A model generated the notes under the pieces. That model was given only the letters and a program-made list of their open reading frames with translations, was not told the origin of the DNA and searched no databases. From Xestospongia bergquistia (lineage: Eukaryota > Porifera > Demospongiae > Haplosclerida > Petrosiidae), in assembly GCA_963965975.1 (NCBI GenBank), contig OZ014419.1, forward strand, positions 6,280,150-6,344,149: 64,000 nucleotides of DNA. The letters run 5' to 3'. Each line of letters begins with the position of its first letter. Position 1 is the stretch's first letter. Positions 24,943 through 41,182 of this stretch are shown here, one piece after another. The translations under genes were made by a program, and so were the position numbers.

Positions 24943-26736
24943 CTCACATACACATACACACACACTAATACTTTACTTACAACTGCTACTAAAGCTCCAC
25001 CAACTATCAAGAAAGGTGCAATGGACAGCAGAAGTAGGGTGAGTCTCCAATCTTTTAAAAACCCTACTATAAATGCAGTAAAGAAGGTAGTGACAAACTG
25101 AAAAAGGACAACCAGTTTCTCTCCAAGTCCAGTCTGTACTTTGTCTAAATCACTGTAATAGGAAAAAAATAATCAAAGAGAGTGAAAGAGAAAAATTTAA
25201 AAACAAAACCAATCATATTTTGATATTATAATAATTTTTTTCATTCAACATATTGACACTTGCACTACACATATCAAGTATACTTAAACATCATATGTAT
25301 ATCTTGTATAAAAAATTAATGTAGCTCACTCAGCAAGTCTACTGGCCACTTCTCCACTAGGATTCAAATCAAACCATCCCACATCCTGTCTCAAAACAGC
25401 TCGATAGTAGGCCAATCTCATCTTAAGAACTTGTCGCTCACTTGCTACTTGAAAGGCAGCAACCATAAAAAATCCCATTGCAATAACTACACTAGCAATG
25501 ATCACAAAGTAAAGAGTGAACATGTTAGCAGTGTCATAAAAACTGTCCTCAGTTATACAACTTGTTATCCCTCCATATAGCTGAGACGTGACAGATTCTA
25601 ATACAGCACAGTTGATAGGATTGATAGAGAATGTGAAATTTGATGTAACTGCTCCTGAATAATTAAAGTTTGCATTTGATAAGCAAGAAAGATTATATGG
25701 TGTCTCATAGTATTCCTCCACGATAGGACTAAGACTAGAACAGCTAAACAATTCAGGTGTGGCCTTGTAATAGCTAACATTATTAGATAAGTCATTATAA
25801 ATAGTATACACAGTTTGTTCCGTCAGAAAATCAACAACAGCACTTGTTGCCTACAGCAAGAATAAGAAAGAATACGACATGCTTTCAAATGTTTCTCTAG
25901 TAGCTTTGTCTTACCTGTTCATTAATGAAGGCATTGATAAACTCACCAAATACTAGAAATGCTAAGGGCATACCAGTTCCGATAACAATAGCACAGAAAA
26001 TACCAAGTAACATAATGACACAATCAAATGGAGTGGCAAAACTGAACTAAAAATAAAAAGAAGAAATAAAGGAATGTTATATGAAAATAGTGAATTGTAA
26101 CAGTATGACTCATTAGAGATAAGAGTGTCTGTAATATCACAGATTACAGCTATACTATTAACAAGTAATTATAGTATTATCAGTTGCTATTCCCAAATTG
26201 TTTTATCCTGTTTATATATATACTATACAACATGGAGTAATTAATATGAATATAATTATTATTATATAACATATACAAACCAAAATAGGTAAAATTTCCT
26301 TCCATTATTTGTAGCATACACATCAGATAATACTCACAATTTCTCTGATAGAAGCTGAACGAACTTTATCTTCCTCTTTGACATCTTTCTTCTTGAACCA
26401 AGATCTAAATGAATATGACATTAATCAGTAACAAAAGGTCATAAATAATAAATAGTAAGTGTTAAAAGAAAGGGTTAAGAATTTATAAAACAATTAATAA
26501 TTGTTTTATGGATAGTACAGGAATGTCCCTATAATTAAGTTCCAGAATTTAACATATAATAATATTATTATAACATTTCTACTTTAATTTAACCTCTTTT
26601 CCTTTTTAGTAACTTCATTAGTGGGTTTGTTTTCATCAGTTAGTGAAGCTATCTTCTCTTGGCTTTCTTCATTTATTAATGCAATATCCTCCAATGGAAT
26701 AGCTTCCTTTGACTCAGTACCTCCAGAGTCACTCAT
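19614..26736 (-). CDS. ABCB full transporter (P-glycoprotein type)
   Basis: A multi-exon gene starting at the ATG at 26736 ([14 protein letters not shown]) and ending QRQQLTS at 19614. The architecture is TMD1-NBD1-linker-TMD2-NBD2, as in full-size ABCB exporters. NBD1 (about 23841-22612) has Walker [10 protein letters not shown], signature [15 protein letters not shown] and Walker [16 protein letters not shown]2 (about 20540-19614) has [24 protein letters not shown] and the same Walker B. Both NBDs have the H-loop (IAHR). These motifs indicate two competent ATP sites and export of lipophilic compounds at the plasma membrane. The linker (about 22553-22373) is basic and serine-rich. The first extracellular loop, encoded near 25560-25851, is unusually long. 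Introns carry GA and CA microsatellites. The 3' end is convergent with receptor-like copy B and has been copied twice. Confidence 0.93.
20923..20989. repeat. (GA)n microsatellite in an ABCB intron
   Basis: An interrupted GA dinucleotide run inside an intron of the ABC transporter. On the coding strand it reads CT. Confidence 0.9.
24908..24963. repeat. (CA)n microsatellite in an ABCB intron
   Basis: A CA dinucleotide run with short interruptions, within an intron. The small frames over it are low-complexity artefacts. Confidence 0.9.
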
Positions 26737-28116
26737 CTTGATACTATACTGGAAAAACAAAAAGTCATAGCATGGCTGTTCTACCAAAAATGGAGTGTTG
26801 TACAACAATAGGATTAATACTATACTCTAGAACCTAAACTATCAATATTAGAACTATATGTATTAATTTTGTATTAAAGTATACATAACACATAATAAAA
26901 AATTGATGAATTAATTAATTATTATAATAAGAACCCTACACCATATATGGTTAATTGGTGTACTATCTAAGCAATTGCCAAAGAACTGGAAGGTTACTGA
27001 TTAACATAGACATTTGCAAAGCACAGTACATGCATGGGACTTGGTACACCCATACAATTGTGCTTACATTGCTGCAGCTGGGTGTGTTTCCTGGCAAATC
27101 CAAGCTTGAACTCTTGACTAATAAGGTAAATTGGAATTTTATGATTTATGAAACTTAATGAGCTCACTTGTCGCTCGTTTTCCTTTTATACTAGCAGTTC
27201 AGATGCCACAACAAAGATGATGCAACTCACCCAGACGATACAACGAGACAAGAATCTTTCTAAATTTAGTAACATAGATGACGTAATCTTTAATTGTGCT
27301 ATTACCAGCCATATAAGGTAATAAAGGTCAACTGGGGTCAAATATTATTTTATTAAAATCACGATAAACAGATGAGATCATGTTCCACAGGGGAACACCA
27401 CTATGTAATACCTTAGTATTTAGCCATCCTTCATTGTAGCCTCACAGGCCACCCAAAGTGGTGAGTGGTGACTGGCTATAATATAGTTGTAAGATACCAT
27501 TCATTATAATTATGACTTATAAGTGGTTATTAAAAAATGAACTGCAATATAAAGTACTTTTGTTCTCACATTGAAGAGAGGCTGGGTGGATAGATCGGCT
27601 ATCATGAACCAGTCCTAGGCCTTATGTAGTGCATTACCATATTGTTACCTTAAAAAAGAGAGTTATTCTTTTAAGATTCCACTGACTAGTTTTATATATA
27701 AAAGTTGAGTAGATCTAATATAATGTTCATATATAAACTGCCAGTTGGATGTTATATAGAATATCAGGTATTTCAGTCTAAAATGAAATTGTGGTCATGT
27801 TATACTGACCAAAGTTAATGGCAGCAGTTGAGCCTTTGGCAGTGGAAATCCATAATTGCGTATCAAGCAAATTAAGCTGAATTTCCTACTAATTTCAATG
27901 TCTAACACCACCACCTGCATATTCTGTGAATATATATTGGTCCAGTGACCTCAATAATAGAGATGACAATATTTAGTTTGTTGACACATGTAAATCCAAT
28001 CAGTGATTAATGCATCGATCATTAAAGAACTGATTATTATAAACAGTATATAGTTACTCAGTAAATGATAACAAAATTATTGTTCTTATAACAATGAAAT
28101 GTTTATCAATGCCAAA
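26737..28116. other. Intergenic region between ABCB and lipoxygenase
   Basis: About 1.4 kb of AT-rich sequence with no convincing coding exon or RNA gene. It must contain the ABCB promoter near its left side and the lipoxygenase 3' flank at its right. Confidence 0.5.
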
Positions 28117-31950
<3,834 letters not shown>

Positions 31951-33190
31951 CTCTGCAAGCACTCTTATAATGACTGGGATATGAAAGTAGTTCACTTATA
32001 TACTATGCAGTCACATGACCATTGTTATAAATTAGACAATTGGGTTACTCGTAACTGATTAAACAATTATCATTATATTTATTATATTGCATAACAATAT
32101 GCCATTTATTATTTCTGTATATTATTGTACTGTTGTTATGGGTATAAAAAGGTATGCACTGGTTATCTAATTACGCGAGGAAATGGATTGTGCAAGAAGT
32201 GAGAACAAGGGAAAAAGTGAGGAATACAACAATGTTGTAAAGGAGAAAAGATATGGAAATGATGTGGTGATGTGGAATCAATGTAGTGATAAACATGGCA
32301 GTTAAACTAATCTTCAGTTATGTGTACATCATAGTAAATGTGCCTATAATTTACTAGAGTATACAGCTATGAATATATACATTGAGTTAATACCCTAAAA
32401 TAATATAATACATCTTCCATTGTACATACTTACTTATCACAGTTCTAAGTGTAACTCTTAGGAAGGTAGACTCTAGTACATGTACTGTAATATACCTGTG
32501 CATGTAGTAGTGAGATGGATGAATGGCTGAGGGGTTGCATTATTTACCTTAAATGTGTATTTATGATTATAATTTGAGTGAAGTTGTGTTTACCATATAG
32601 CTTTTTGAACGTAGCACAATGTGACAGATATACTAATAACCAAAACAGACATATACTCATAAAACTTTATTTTTTATAACCTCTTTTGCTAGCACAACTT
32701 TTATCTCCTTCTTTGATTGTATTTCTGAAACTATTCTATTTCTTTGCTCTTGAACTGGACTTCATTAATCATTAATTTGTAAAGAGCAGCTAACCGAGAT
32801 TGTGGTTCTAGGCCTCTTTGTCTGCAATTCATTAAGTGTGAACTTCAATTATTTCTTATTTCTTTTCTTGATTGTGCAGGAACCTTGTCACATTGTATGG
32901 ACTAATAACAGCCTAATTTCAACTCAAACCCAGCAGGTAGAGAGAATGTTGTAGGATCATCATAATATTTTGGATTGAGATAAATTCCAGGTGAAAACAC
33001 CTATAAATAAGGTCAAAAGAAAAGAAATTACTTTAGTTATTATAAACCTCAATATGTGAGATCATTTTGGTAGTTTGAATCCATTCAGAGTGACTTCCCA
33101 CATAGCCCGATAAAGGAAGTTTGACAAAAGCAATTGGTTGTGTGACAGTAACTGACAGTTACTTTCTTTCTCAGCAGTACAGTCTTGAAT
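31951..33190. other. Intergenic region between lipoxygenase and scramblase
   Basis: Mostly featureless and AT-rich. It contains one possible minus-strand exon pair at about 32908-33180, listed separately. Confidence 0.5.
32908..33180 (-). other. Possible orphan minus-strand exon pair
   Basis: Two open blocks on the minus strand, about 33055-33165 (QPIAFVKLPLSGYVGSHSEW) and 32908-33000 (GIYLNPKYYDDPTTFSLPAG, ending in a stop). They are separated by a plausible GT-AG intron. The frame is blocked by a TAA just upstream, and extending it would overlap the scramblase start on the other strand. I do not recognise the product. It may be the decayed tail of a gene. Confidence 0.3.
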
Positions 33191-34523
33191 ATGGCAGGTA
33201 ATTATATAGTATGACAAACAACAGATGAGAATATATCTAACACTATTCTAGCTCCTGAAAAGCCCAAAGATACTTCACAAGCACCAGTAGCTCCTGTACC
33301 TTCAGCACAACCTCAGTACCCAGTACCTCAAGTTTCTCAAAATCCAGAAGCCCATGTCCCTGCTCAGGCTCCAGGACTTTATCCTCCAATTCCTCCCAGT
33401 TCAGGTCAAGGACATCCTGTGAGATCTCAAGCTCCAATACCCTCTGGTTATCCACCTGGATTAGAGTATCTTCTTTATGTTGACCAACTTTTAATAAACC
33501 AACAAATTGAGTTATTTCAAGGTAAGTTAGACGTGTACTGAGATAATATTTCACTATGTTACAAGTGCTTACATCTTGGGAGGGTCAGAACAAGTACAAA
33601 ATACGAAACTCTCTTGGACAAGATGTCTATTTTGCAGCAGAAGGTAGGATAGATAGCAATTCTTAAGATATTTACACTTTATCACACTATGCTATTTCTT
33701 ACAGATTCTAATTGTTGTGTTCGTCAATGTTGTGGTCCAAGACGACCATTCTCAATGGCCATCATTGACAATAACCAAAGAGAAGTGATTCATGTGGAAC
33801 GTTTTTTACGTTGTACCTCTTGTCTTTGTTTCTGCTGTCTTCAAAAAATGGAAGTTCAATCACCTCCTGGTACTATTATTGGTTATGTTGAACAAGTAAG
33901 AGTATGATAGCCTCATACCCATGCAAGGATTGGGTATGAGGCAAGCAATGCTATCATGGGACCTTGTATGTATTCTCTAGGACTGTAGTATCATCTTTCC
34001 TTGGTTTTCTCTTAAAAATGCTGATGGTGAAACAGTACTTAAAATAAAGGGACCTTTCTTTACTTGTCAATTTTGCTGTAACATTAATTTTGAGGTGCGT
34101 CAACAAAAGCATCAGTCATTATTGTAATACATGAATATATTAAGAATAAATTGTTATAACTAAATAATGCAGTTATATGTAAATGCAGTAAGAGATTACT
34201 GTCAATTACATTAGGTATTATCAGCTAATGGAAATGAGGTGGTGGGGAAGATAAGTAAAAGATGGTCTGGTTTAGTAAAAGAGGTCTTCACTTCTGCAGA
34301 TAACTTCGGTGTACAATGTTAGTATTTATGACAATTAGATAGTATACTCTTGTGATCTGTAGTTCCAATGGATTTGGATGTTAAAGTGAAGGCTGTCCTA
34401 TTGGCTGCTACATTCCTCATTGTAAGTATAATATTATGAATGAATCATACTATTATCTTTATTTAATAGGATTTTATGTTCTTTGAGCGTGACCAAAGGG
34501 AAAGAGATAACAGGCGATACTGA
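33191..34523 (+). CDS. Phospholipid scramblase
   Basis: Eight exons: 33191-33197, 33252-33531, 33566-33643, 33705-33895, 33981-34094, 34215-34317, 34363-34431 and 34470-34523, all joining in frame at GT-AG sites. The N terminus is proline/glutamine-rich, as in PLSCR1-4. The core follows: [20 protein letters not shown], then [33 protein letters not shown], and CQFCCN. The Cys clusters are likely palmitoylation sites. A hydrophobic segment ([18 protein letters not shown]) near the C terminus fits the membrane-inserted helix that follows the calcium-binding region in the family. Role: calcium-triggered bidirectional movement of phospholipids at membranes. The gene ends about 85 bases from the convergent RBMX2-like gene. 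Confidence 0.92.
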
Positions 34524-34607
34524 TCCGAGTGAAAACCAATATTATAATGTAATCATGAAAATGTTATTTTTTATAGCAATAATAGTACATCAAAACCAAT
34601 GATGATG

Positions 34608-36235
34608 CTATCTTTGATTTCTCTCTCTGCTATGACTCCTTTCTCTCCTTCTCCTTGGACTTCTACTTCTATTGCTTCTTTTCTCATTTCTTCTTTCTCT
34701 AACTGGGCTTCTGTCTCCACGCCTTTCTTTGATTGGACTTCGATCTCTATGCATTTTTTTGGCTGGGCTATAATCTCCATGTCTTTTCCTCACTGGGCTG
34801 TGACCTCTATCTCTCCTGATTGAACTATCATTTCCATGTCCCTTCTCTATTGGACTATCGTCAACACTCCTCTCTCTTTTTTCTCGTACTGGGCTATGGC
34901 TATTACTCTTTTGTCTAAGCAATGGACTTCTGGCTCTAATTTTTCTTTTGTTACTTTGTTCCTTAGTAGGTACAGGACTGTGACTTCTGCTTCTGCTTCT
35001 GCTTCTTGCTATATATAATTTTTTGTCATGTTGTTGACTTGGTGGACTAGAAGATGACAGTCTTCTGTGGGATGGATGATCTATAGAATATAAAGAATAT
35101 TTTGGTACTGTCAGTACTCTCTCTCTCACCATGTTGGTGATGGGCATCTGATCTCTTTCTATCTCCATCTTTGATGCTTTCATTTTGTTTGTCATCATCA
35201 TTAGAACTATCTTTGAGTTCTTCTGGTAGTTGCTCTTTTGATTTCTTTTTCTTCTTCTTTTTCTCATTTTTGGTTTTCTTTGATTTCTTTTTTGCTTTTG
35301 ATTCATTCGAAGGTTCAGGTGAAGGAGAAGGTGTTGGTGTTTTAGGAGCACAACCCTTCTCAATAATTTCATTTCCATGTTCATCTTTTGGACGTCGATA
35401 CTGTTGTACATGATCAACACGTATTGTTCGGCCACATAACTAATATAAAACAACTAGTTTTACTTTAGAAGTTGCATAAACATTCAAAAACTTACACTCT
35501 ATATTCTAAAGTCATATTAACTATCTATTAACTTCAACATATAGTATTTTTTGTGAATACACTATATTCCTTTAATGGATATGCTTACCTTAATTCCATT
35601 AAAATTATCAACAGCTAAAACAGTGCTTCTTTGGTCTTCGTAACCAATAAAACAAAATCCTTTTGATTTCCCTGTTTTCTTATCTCTTACCAAATTAATA
35701 TTGACAATTTCACCGTATCTTAAAACAAAAGAAAATAATGCTAAAATATGAGTATTGCATTATTAAATAATTATTAAAATACTTACTGTGAGAAGACAGA
35801 CAAAATATCTCCTTCAGTCAAGTTATAATCTAAACCACCTGATGTAAGAGAATAAATGGATGTTACTATTTATAGTACAAGTAATGATGTAATTGTTATT
35901 ATATAATACATTATCATAGTCTAACCTAAAAATACATATGCACTCTTCCTGTATTGATGATGCCAGGAAGCACTACCTTGAATACCTAATTTTAACTCTT
36001 CTTGAGTAATGTCATGAATGGATTTCATATTACTGTATAATTGGAACAAGATATCATTTTTGTAAAAGATGCTTACATTTTCACAGCTAAAACATACATG
36101 TACACATGTGTTCATATTGTAAGACATTAGTTACCATATATAGTATAATGGTCTGCCATATATATTAACCTCTCTGTGATACAGTCAGAAATTGTGCTAT
36201 TAAGTAAATCTATAGATAATAATTGCTTACTTCAT
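34608..36235 (-). CDS. RBMX2: RBMX2/Ist3-like RNA-binding protein with RS-type tail
   Basis: Exon 1 is only five coding bases (36231-36235, ATGAA). Exon 2 (35926-36032) gives [18 protein letters not shown], matching the RBMX2 start. The RRM follows with [37 protein letters not shown] and [16 protein letters not shown], almost identical to the human family member. Later exons encode a lysine/glutamate-rich stretch. After an intron near 35095-35130 comes an arginine/serine-rich tail with repeated SPVRxRxGD-like units, ending RERNQR at 34608. RBMX2 (yeast Snu17/Ist3) belongs to the RES complex of the activated spliceosome. The gene is head to head with a broken COG3 copy 110 bases away. It is the intact member of a duplicated pair. 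Confidence 0.92.
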
Positions 36236-36344
36236 TTTGACTGCTGCTTTTTTTCTAAAATTCCACTGATCAAGAATTTGAAGAGATTAGAGTCTAAAAG
36301 GTTAAAAACTAGAATCTAGTTTTCTATTTAACGCACACCTTACC
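36236..36344. promoter_or_regulatory. Bidirectional promoter interval RBMX2/COG3 copy 1
   Basis: Only 109 bases separate the two divergent start codons. An almost identical interval sits at 41786-41894 in the second copy. No TATA box is evident in a convincing position. Confidence 0.55.
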
Positions 36345-36725
36345 ATGTGTGCTGAGAAGATGGACAAGTTACAATCCAAGTCTATCAGGGATCGTCTTAG
36401 TCTATGGGAGGGGTCTTTGGCACCTTTGAGTGACAGTGAAAAGCAGGGTTTTATGGAATTGGGCGCAATTGCAGCACAGAGACCACTCCCACCTGAAGTA
36501 CATAATGAAAATAAATGTAATGATCTATTAAATGTATACTTGATATCTAAGTTCATATATTAATGCATTTATATTTATTGATACGTATATTATATTCCTA
36601 GTTACCATCTGGTGAAGTACCAAACAAAAGATATGTTAATGACACAGAGCCATCAGAAATTGAAGAGAAAATACAAGAAATTAAAACGACACAAGATGTA
36701 GGTTGGATAAAGCAAAAAAACAAGG

Positions 36726-36778
<53 letters not shown>

Positions 36779-38415
36779 AGTTGCTTTTATGGTTTGATGA
36801 AATGGATAATGAGATATCGGCAGATAAAGATAAAGTATACAGGTAAGGAGTTCAAAGAGTAACTCCCTATTAATTAAATTTAATTGCCAACATACAATAT
36901 TTTCAAATCTCTATCTTCCCAGGGACTATTGCAGTCATCTTCATCATTATTGCAGTCAATGTGAAGAGATGGTACAACAGCTGACAATATCACTGGATGC
37001 TTTGAGCGATATGACTGAAAAACATCATTTTGTCTCTCAGAAAACTCAAGCATTACATGATGCATGTGAACAACTAGTTCAAGAACAGGTATTGTGTTTC
37101 ATCATTTGTTTAACCTTATGTTCATTTATTTATTGTAGAATCATTTAGCTCAAGTTGCTGAAGGTATTTCGAGTAGGTTGGCTTACTTTACAGAATTAGA
37201 GCAATTGGGTCAAAAACTAAATGCCCCTTCATTTTCGATCTCATCTGATACCTTCCCTGTTTTGTTAGCTCGACCGGATGAGTGTATTTCATTTATTGAT
37301 ACTCATGTAAGTATTGAGTGAATTATATTGAATTAATGTCCAATGGTGCTTGTATAGTCTGATTAAGCACCACTTATACTATGACACTATGTGTATCATT
37401 GGATACCATAGCACTGATATATCCCTCTCTCCCTCAGCCACATTACAAGGAGTCCCTCATATATTTAGCTCGCTACAGACAACAACTCTCAAGAGCATTA
37501 GCTTCTATAAAACAACAAGTTACACAGACACTTAAATCCACTACTCAAAATGTCCTGAAACAACAGGTGTGACATACACATGTATCCTTCTCTCCATATT
37601 TCCTTGCTTTCATTGTTTGTTTGTTTGTTCTCCCATTCAATTGACTAGTAATCTTTCCTTTCTTAGCAACCCAACTCACAGTATAGAGGTGTCTCTGAAG
37701 CAAACTATTCTCAATATTATGGCAAATTTAGAGCTTGTGCTCCTAAAATAAAGGTATTCATTTAATGGTCATATTTATTTGTATATTTATGTGTTATATA
37801 TCAAGCCTTTGATGAATGAAGTAGAGAGCAGAGCAGAAAAAATATCAGAGTATGTATACCATTACAGTATAATGCACAACTGTACTCCCCCCCCCCTCTC
37901 TCTCTCATTAATAGATATTCTACTATTCTTCATGATTGTCTTCAATGTTAGTATAATAATCATAGTATTAATATTGTGCATATGAATAAATGGAGAGATG
38001 ATGGAGTAAAGTGGAACATTAGTAAACCTTTTGTTCCCTTTAGGTTGAGATGATTGAAGAAGTTATTGAGCCTAAAGGTATATATTATAATATATTGTAT
38101 GTAATATATGTATCCTAGGAGAACAACTGTCAAGGTTTGGTCTCATTATTAAAGCTCTTTTGAGTGATATTCAACAGAGACTTGTGTTCAGAACACAGGT
38201 GAGTCCACGATTTAACTCAACATTTGAGTAGCTTTTATAAGAACTTTTGTATGATACTGTCACTTGTGTATGGAAGTCATTCTGTGCTAGGCTATTGTTG
38301 TATTTTGTTTCTCTAGCGTTTTATACAAACTGATATACGAGGTTATAAACCAGCGCCTGGTGACTTAGCTTATCCTGACAAGTTAATAGTAGCTGTAAGT
38401 ATTACACTATACTAT
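36345..38415 (+). pseudogene. COG3 copy 1, internally deleted and 3' truncated
   Basis: The exons match the complete COG3 at 41895-46052 almost base for base up to about 37950 ([40 protein letters not shown]). There about 530-550 bases carrying three exons are missing. The sequence resumes inside the following intron at about 37952 and includes the exons before [10 protein letters not shown]. Similarity stops at 38415, so about half the protein is absent. It cannot make a full COG3 subunit. Confidence 0.85.
36728..36779. repeat. (CT)n tract at a COG3 copy 1 splice acceptor
   Basis: The CT dinucleotide run leads directly into the CAG acceptor of the exon starting LLLWFDEMDN. It is matched by a longer run at 42283-42336 in copy 2. 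Confidence 0.9.
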
Positions 38416-40720
38416 AGACATTAATTTACAAATGTATTTCTTTTCAGTAACAAGTTGTAGAATAGTAATTACTATAATATTTTATGTATTTTGAAAACTT
38501 TAATTATTTGTTAATTAGATTAATTAAAAATCAATTTAATGTTGGTCACGCGTGTTATGTTTCCCGCCAATTCTGTCACAAGTTTCTGGTGACTAGTTGT
38601 CAAATTGAAGTGTGACAGAGATCTCTTGATAACATAAAAGCGACTCCATTTTTCATACCTCTATGTTCTCTACGACTCGCCTCGTCGCTGGATCATCTCG
38701 TAACTTCGTTGGATCGACTCGCCTCGTCGCTGGATCATCTCGTCACTTCGTTGGATCGACTCGCCTCATCGTTGGATTATCTCGTCACTTCGTTGGATCG
38801 ACTCGCTTCATCTTTTCATTTCAGTTATGTCATCCTTATTTGTTTCTTTATTTTATCTTTTTTTTTTAATTTTTAATTTTTTTTGATTGTGTAAAGTTTT
38901 TTTTCCTCCCTCTTCATTTCTATAGGACTCAACTTGGAAGTGGTTGGCTGATGTTCTTGACTGTGCTTCTCTGATGTTCTCTCGACTGTTCTGATGTTCT
39001 TGACTGTTGTGATGTTCTCTTGACTGTTCTGATGTTCTTTGATGTTCTCTGATGTTCTTGACTGCTCTGATGTTCTCTGATGTTCTTGACTGTTCTGATG
39101 TTCTCTTGATGTAAAAGATGAGTTGCTCTCCTGCTCATTGGACTCTTTCCTGTCTTCCTTCCGGCCTTCTTTCCTCTTCTTTTATTTTTATTTTTTTTAT
39201 TTTGGGCTATCTAGCCTATGTACACCATACACACACTCATACAATCCCTACAAATCATATCTCCCCCTGCCACCTGGTGGCCAAAAAAAATTTTTTTAAA
39301 TCCGAGGCCGCCAGGTGGCGGGGGAGACCTCTGATCTTGTAGGGTGCGTGTGTGTGTGTGTGCTGTGTGTGTGTGTAGGTTGGTGGTCCTTTTTCACTTC
39401 CTCTGTCTCTCTTCACTTCCATCCATCCATTCATTTCCGCTACCAGTTCAGTTATTACTACTTTTTTCTTTCCCTGCAGGAGCAGCACTTTTGAAAGGTG
39501 AGCTATCTCTCTATCCATCCATCCATCCATTCTTTAGTAATCCAGTTGTTACAGATAACTTTCTCTTTCTTCCCCTATGTTCTCTACTTGTGGACTGGCT
39601 GGAGGATTCTTGGGGACTCTTTAACTATTAGTTAAAGACAGTCTTTTTTATTTTCTTTTTTATTGTGATATTTTTTTTCTTTTTTGTTATAATTTTTTAT
39701 TAATATAATTTTTAAATTTATTCTATTGAAGTTCTAAAAAAACGTTTTTTATTCTAAAATTTGTCAAATGTCAATCATTAGATTTTACTTAACTTTGAAC
39801 TTGTTTCATGGAAACTGAAAGCAGTTTAGAATTGCATTTTTTCAACTACAATGATACTGAATTAAACATTATTCCAATTTTTTGTCTTTATTGTTATTAA
39901 TTATTCGTTTAGTTTTACAAGATAAACTAACTTTATTAATTATTTAGCTTGTATCAAATTATGCTTAATGTTTTTTTACATATTATTTACTAAATTTTTT
40001 AAACATAATTAATTAAAAACTAAAAATGTTCTGCTGCCCGTGCACTGGTAATATGTTCCCGCCATAATGTGGTGGTCACACGTTTTCTGCTCCTCGTTAG
40101 GCGCGTGCTGATGATATTTTCCCGCCTAGCTAACGTGATCTTCCTTGACTGAACTCTCTCTCTCTCTCTCTCTCTCTCCTTTGAGATCTTCACCTATTGA
40201 GACAGTTTGATTTCTTTTTAGTGCTTCCACTACACTCAATTACTTTATCATAGAATGTGCTAAGAACAAGAATATGGAGAGGAAGTGTCAAAAGAAGTCT
40301 CATTATATATGGATGTTATGTAACTGTGGTTGATCAATGGATGAACAAGATAATGATTGTATGTTAGAAATTTGATGTTTGACTGTTCATTCTCCAATCA
40401 ATTATTTTAATCATGTTCTTTTTATGTCTTTATTTTATTTTGACTTTTAATCATTAAAATTAAAATTAAATTCTATTTATTTAACTTATTTATTGTTTTT
40501 TTAAAGTTTCAGTACTCTCACAAAATATTAACAAATTGCATGAGATCAATATAGGTCAGAGAAACTTCTCAATTTTAGTCACCTTCAAACTCAAAAGATC
40601 TTACTTATTATATACTGACACTTGAGATATATATATACTATATTATACTAGTAGCAGTAGATTTAATTACATGTAACACAGCAATATGTCTAAATGGCTT
40701 ATGTACAATTTTATTAATAG
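38416..40720. other. Unusual spacer between the duplicated pairs
   Basis: Present only between the two RBMX2/COG3 copies. It contains a 42-base minisatellite, a cttgactgttctgatgtt minisatellite (38945-39115), long T-rich runs (38848-38890, 39655-39720), a CT run at about 40155-40178, and two GC-richer cgtgttatgtttcccgcc-like patches near 38546 and 40045-40130. It looks like inserted or satellite-like DNA. No confident gene is seen. Confidence 0.6.
38672..38812. repeat. 42-base minisatellite, about 3.3 copies
   Basis: Head-to-tail units of 42 bases starting cgactcgcctcgtcgctgg and ending cttcgttggat. The plus-strand frame reads a 14-residue repeat (STRLVAGSSRHFVG), because 42 is a multiple of three. 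Its base composition is clearly richer in C and G than the surroundings. Confidence 0.9.
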
Positions 40721-40723
40721 AGC

Positions 40724-41182
40724 AGCTACACAATGTTTTCTTCTGTCTACTGTATGTAAACTAGGAGATCCAGTAAGGATAGATGGATGAATGACAATGA
40801 ACTGATAGATGGATGGATGATACAGAATGGATGGACAGCAATGAATTGATAGATGGATGGTTTGTTTTGTTCATTAATTGAAAATAAATTTAATTTTATA
40901 CATTTTTGTAGATTCTGGATTTTTCAGAAATATTTCAAACTCTTGGATGTTTTAGAGAAACTGAGTGTTTACTCTATGGTACATCATCATGGACTGAGGT
41001 AGACTATCTGTTACTATATATAGTAACACTTATACCAATGCTATTAATATTTAGGCTCGTCACTGGATCACTACATGTGCAGCTGCTCACAGTACAAGTA
41101 ATAGTCTGTACTCCTTTTTAGAGAGCTGTATACATTCCCTTATAAAGGGCTCCATCTCTCAGTCTCAGACCTGTACTAGTGA
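40724..41182 (+). pseudogene. Three exons of an unrecognised gene, cut off by the duplication
   Basis: Three open blocks with matching GT-AG sites and phase join. These are about 40724-40771 (AATQCFLLSTVCKLGDP), 40913-41000 (ILDFSEIFQTLGCFRETECL, then a GTSSWTE end) and 41055-41182 (ARHWITTCAAAHSTSNSLYS onward). The last one runs straight into the copied RBMX2 segment at 41183 and meets a stop a few codons later. I do not recognise the family. The fragment implies that the duplicated segment landed inside, or broke, another gene. Confidence 0.45.

Noticed and set aside
24791-25101. Thr-His repeat frames around 24900
   Set aside because: They are produced by the CA microsatellite in an ABCB intron.
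32908-33000. Minus-strand block as an extra first exon of the lipoxygenase (LPAGFELKLG resembles LPKFELKPG)
   Set aside because: The block ends in a stop and lies upstream of the lipoxygenase ATG, and only a few residues are similar. It is kept only as a possible orphan fragment.
34599-34823. Plus-strand serine/phenylalanine-rich frames over the RBMX2 tail
   Set aside because: They are antisense shadows of the RS-repeat-encoding exon. The real coding strand is minus, shown by the RRM and matching splice sites.
38663-38869. Frame encoding a 14-residue repeat in the 42-base minisatellite
   Set aside because: It stays open only because the unit length is a multiple of three and has few stops. 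There is no conserved domain and no gene context, so it is reported as a repeat and not as a gene.
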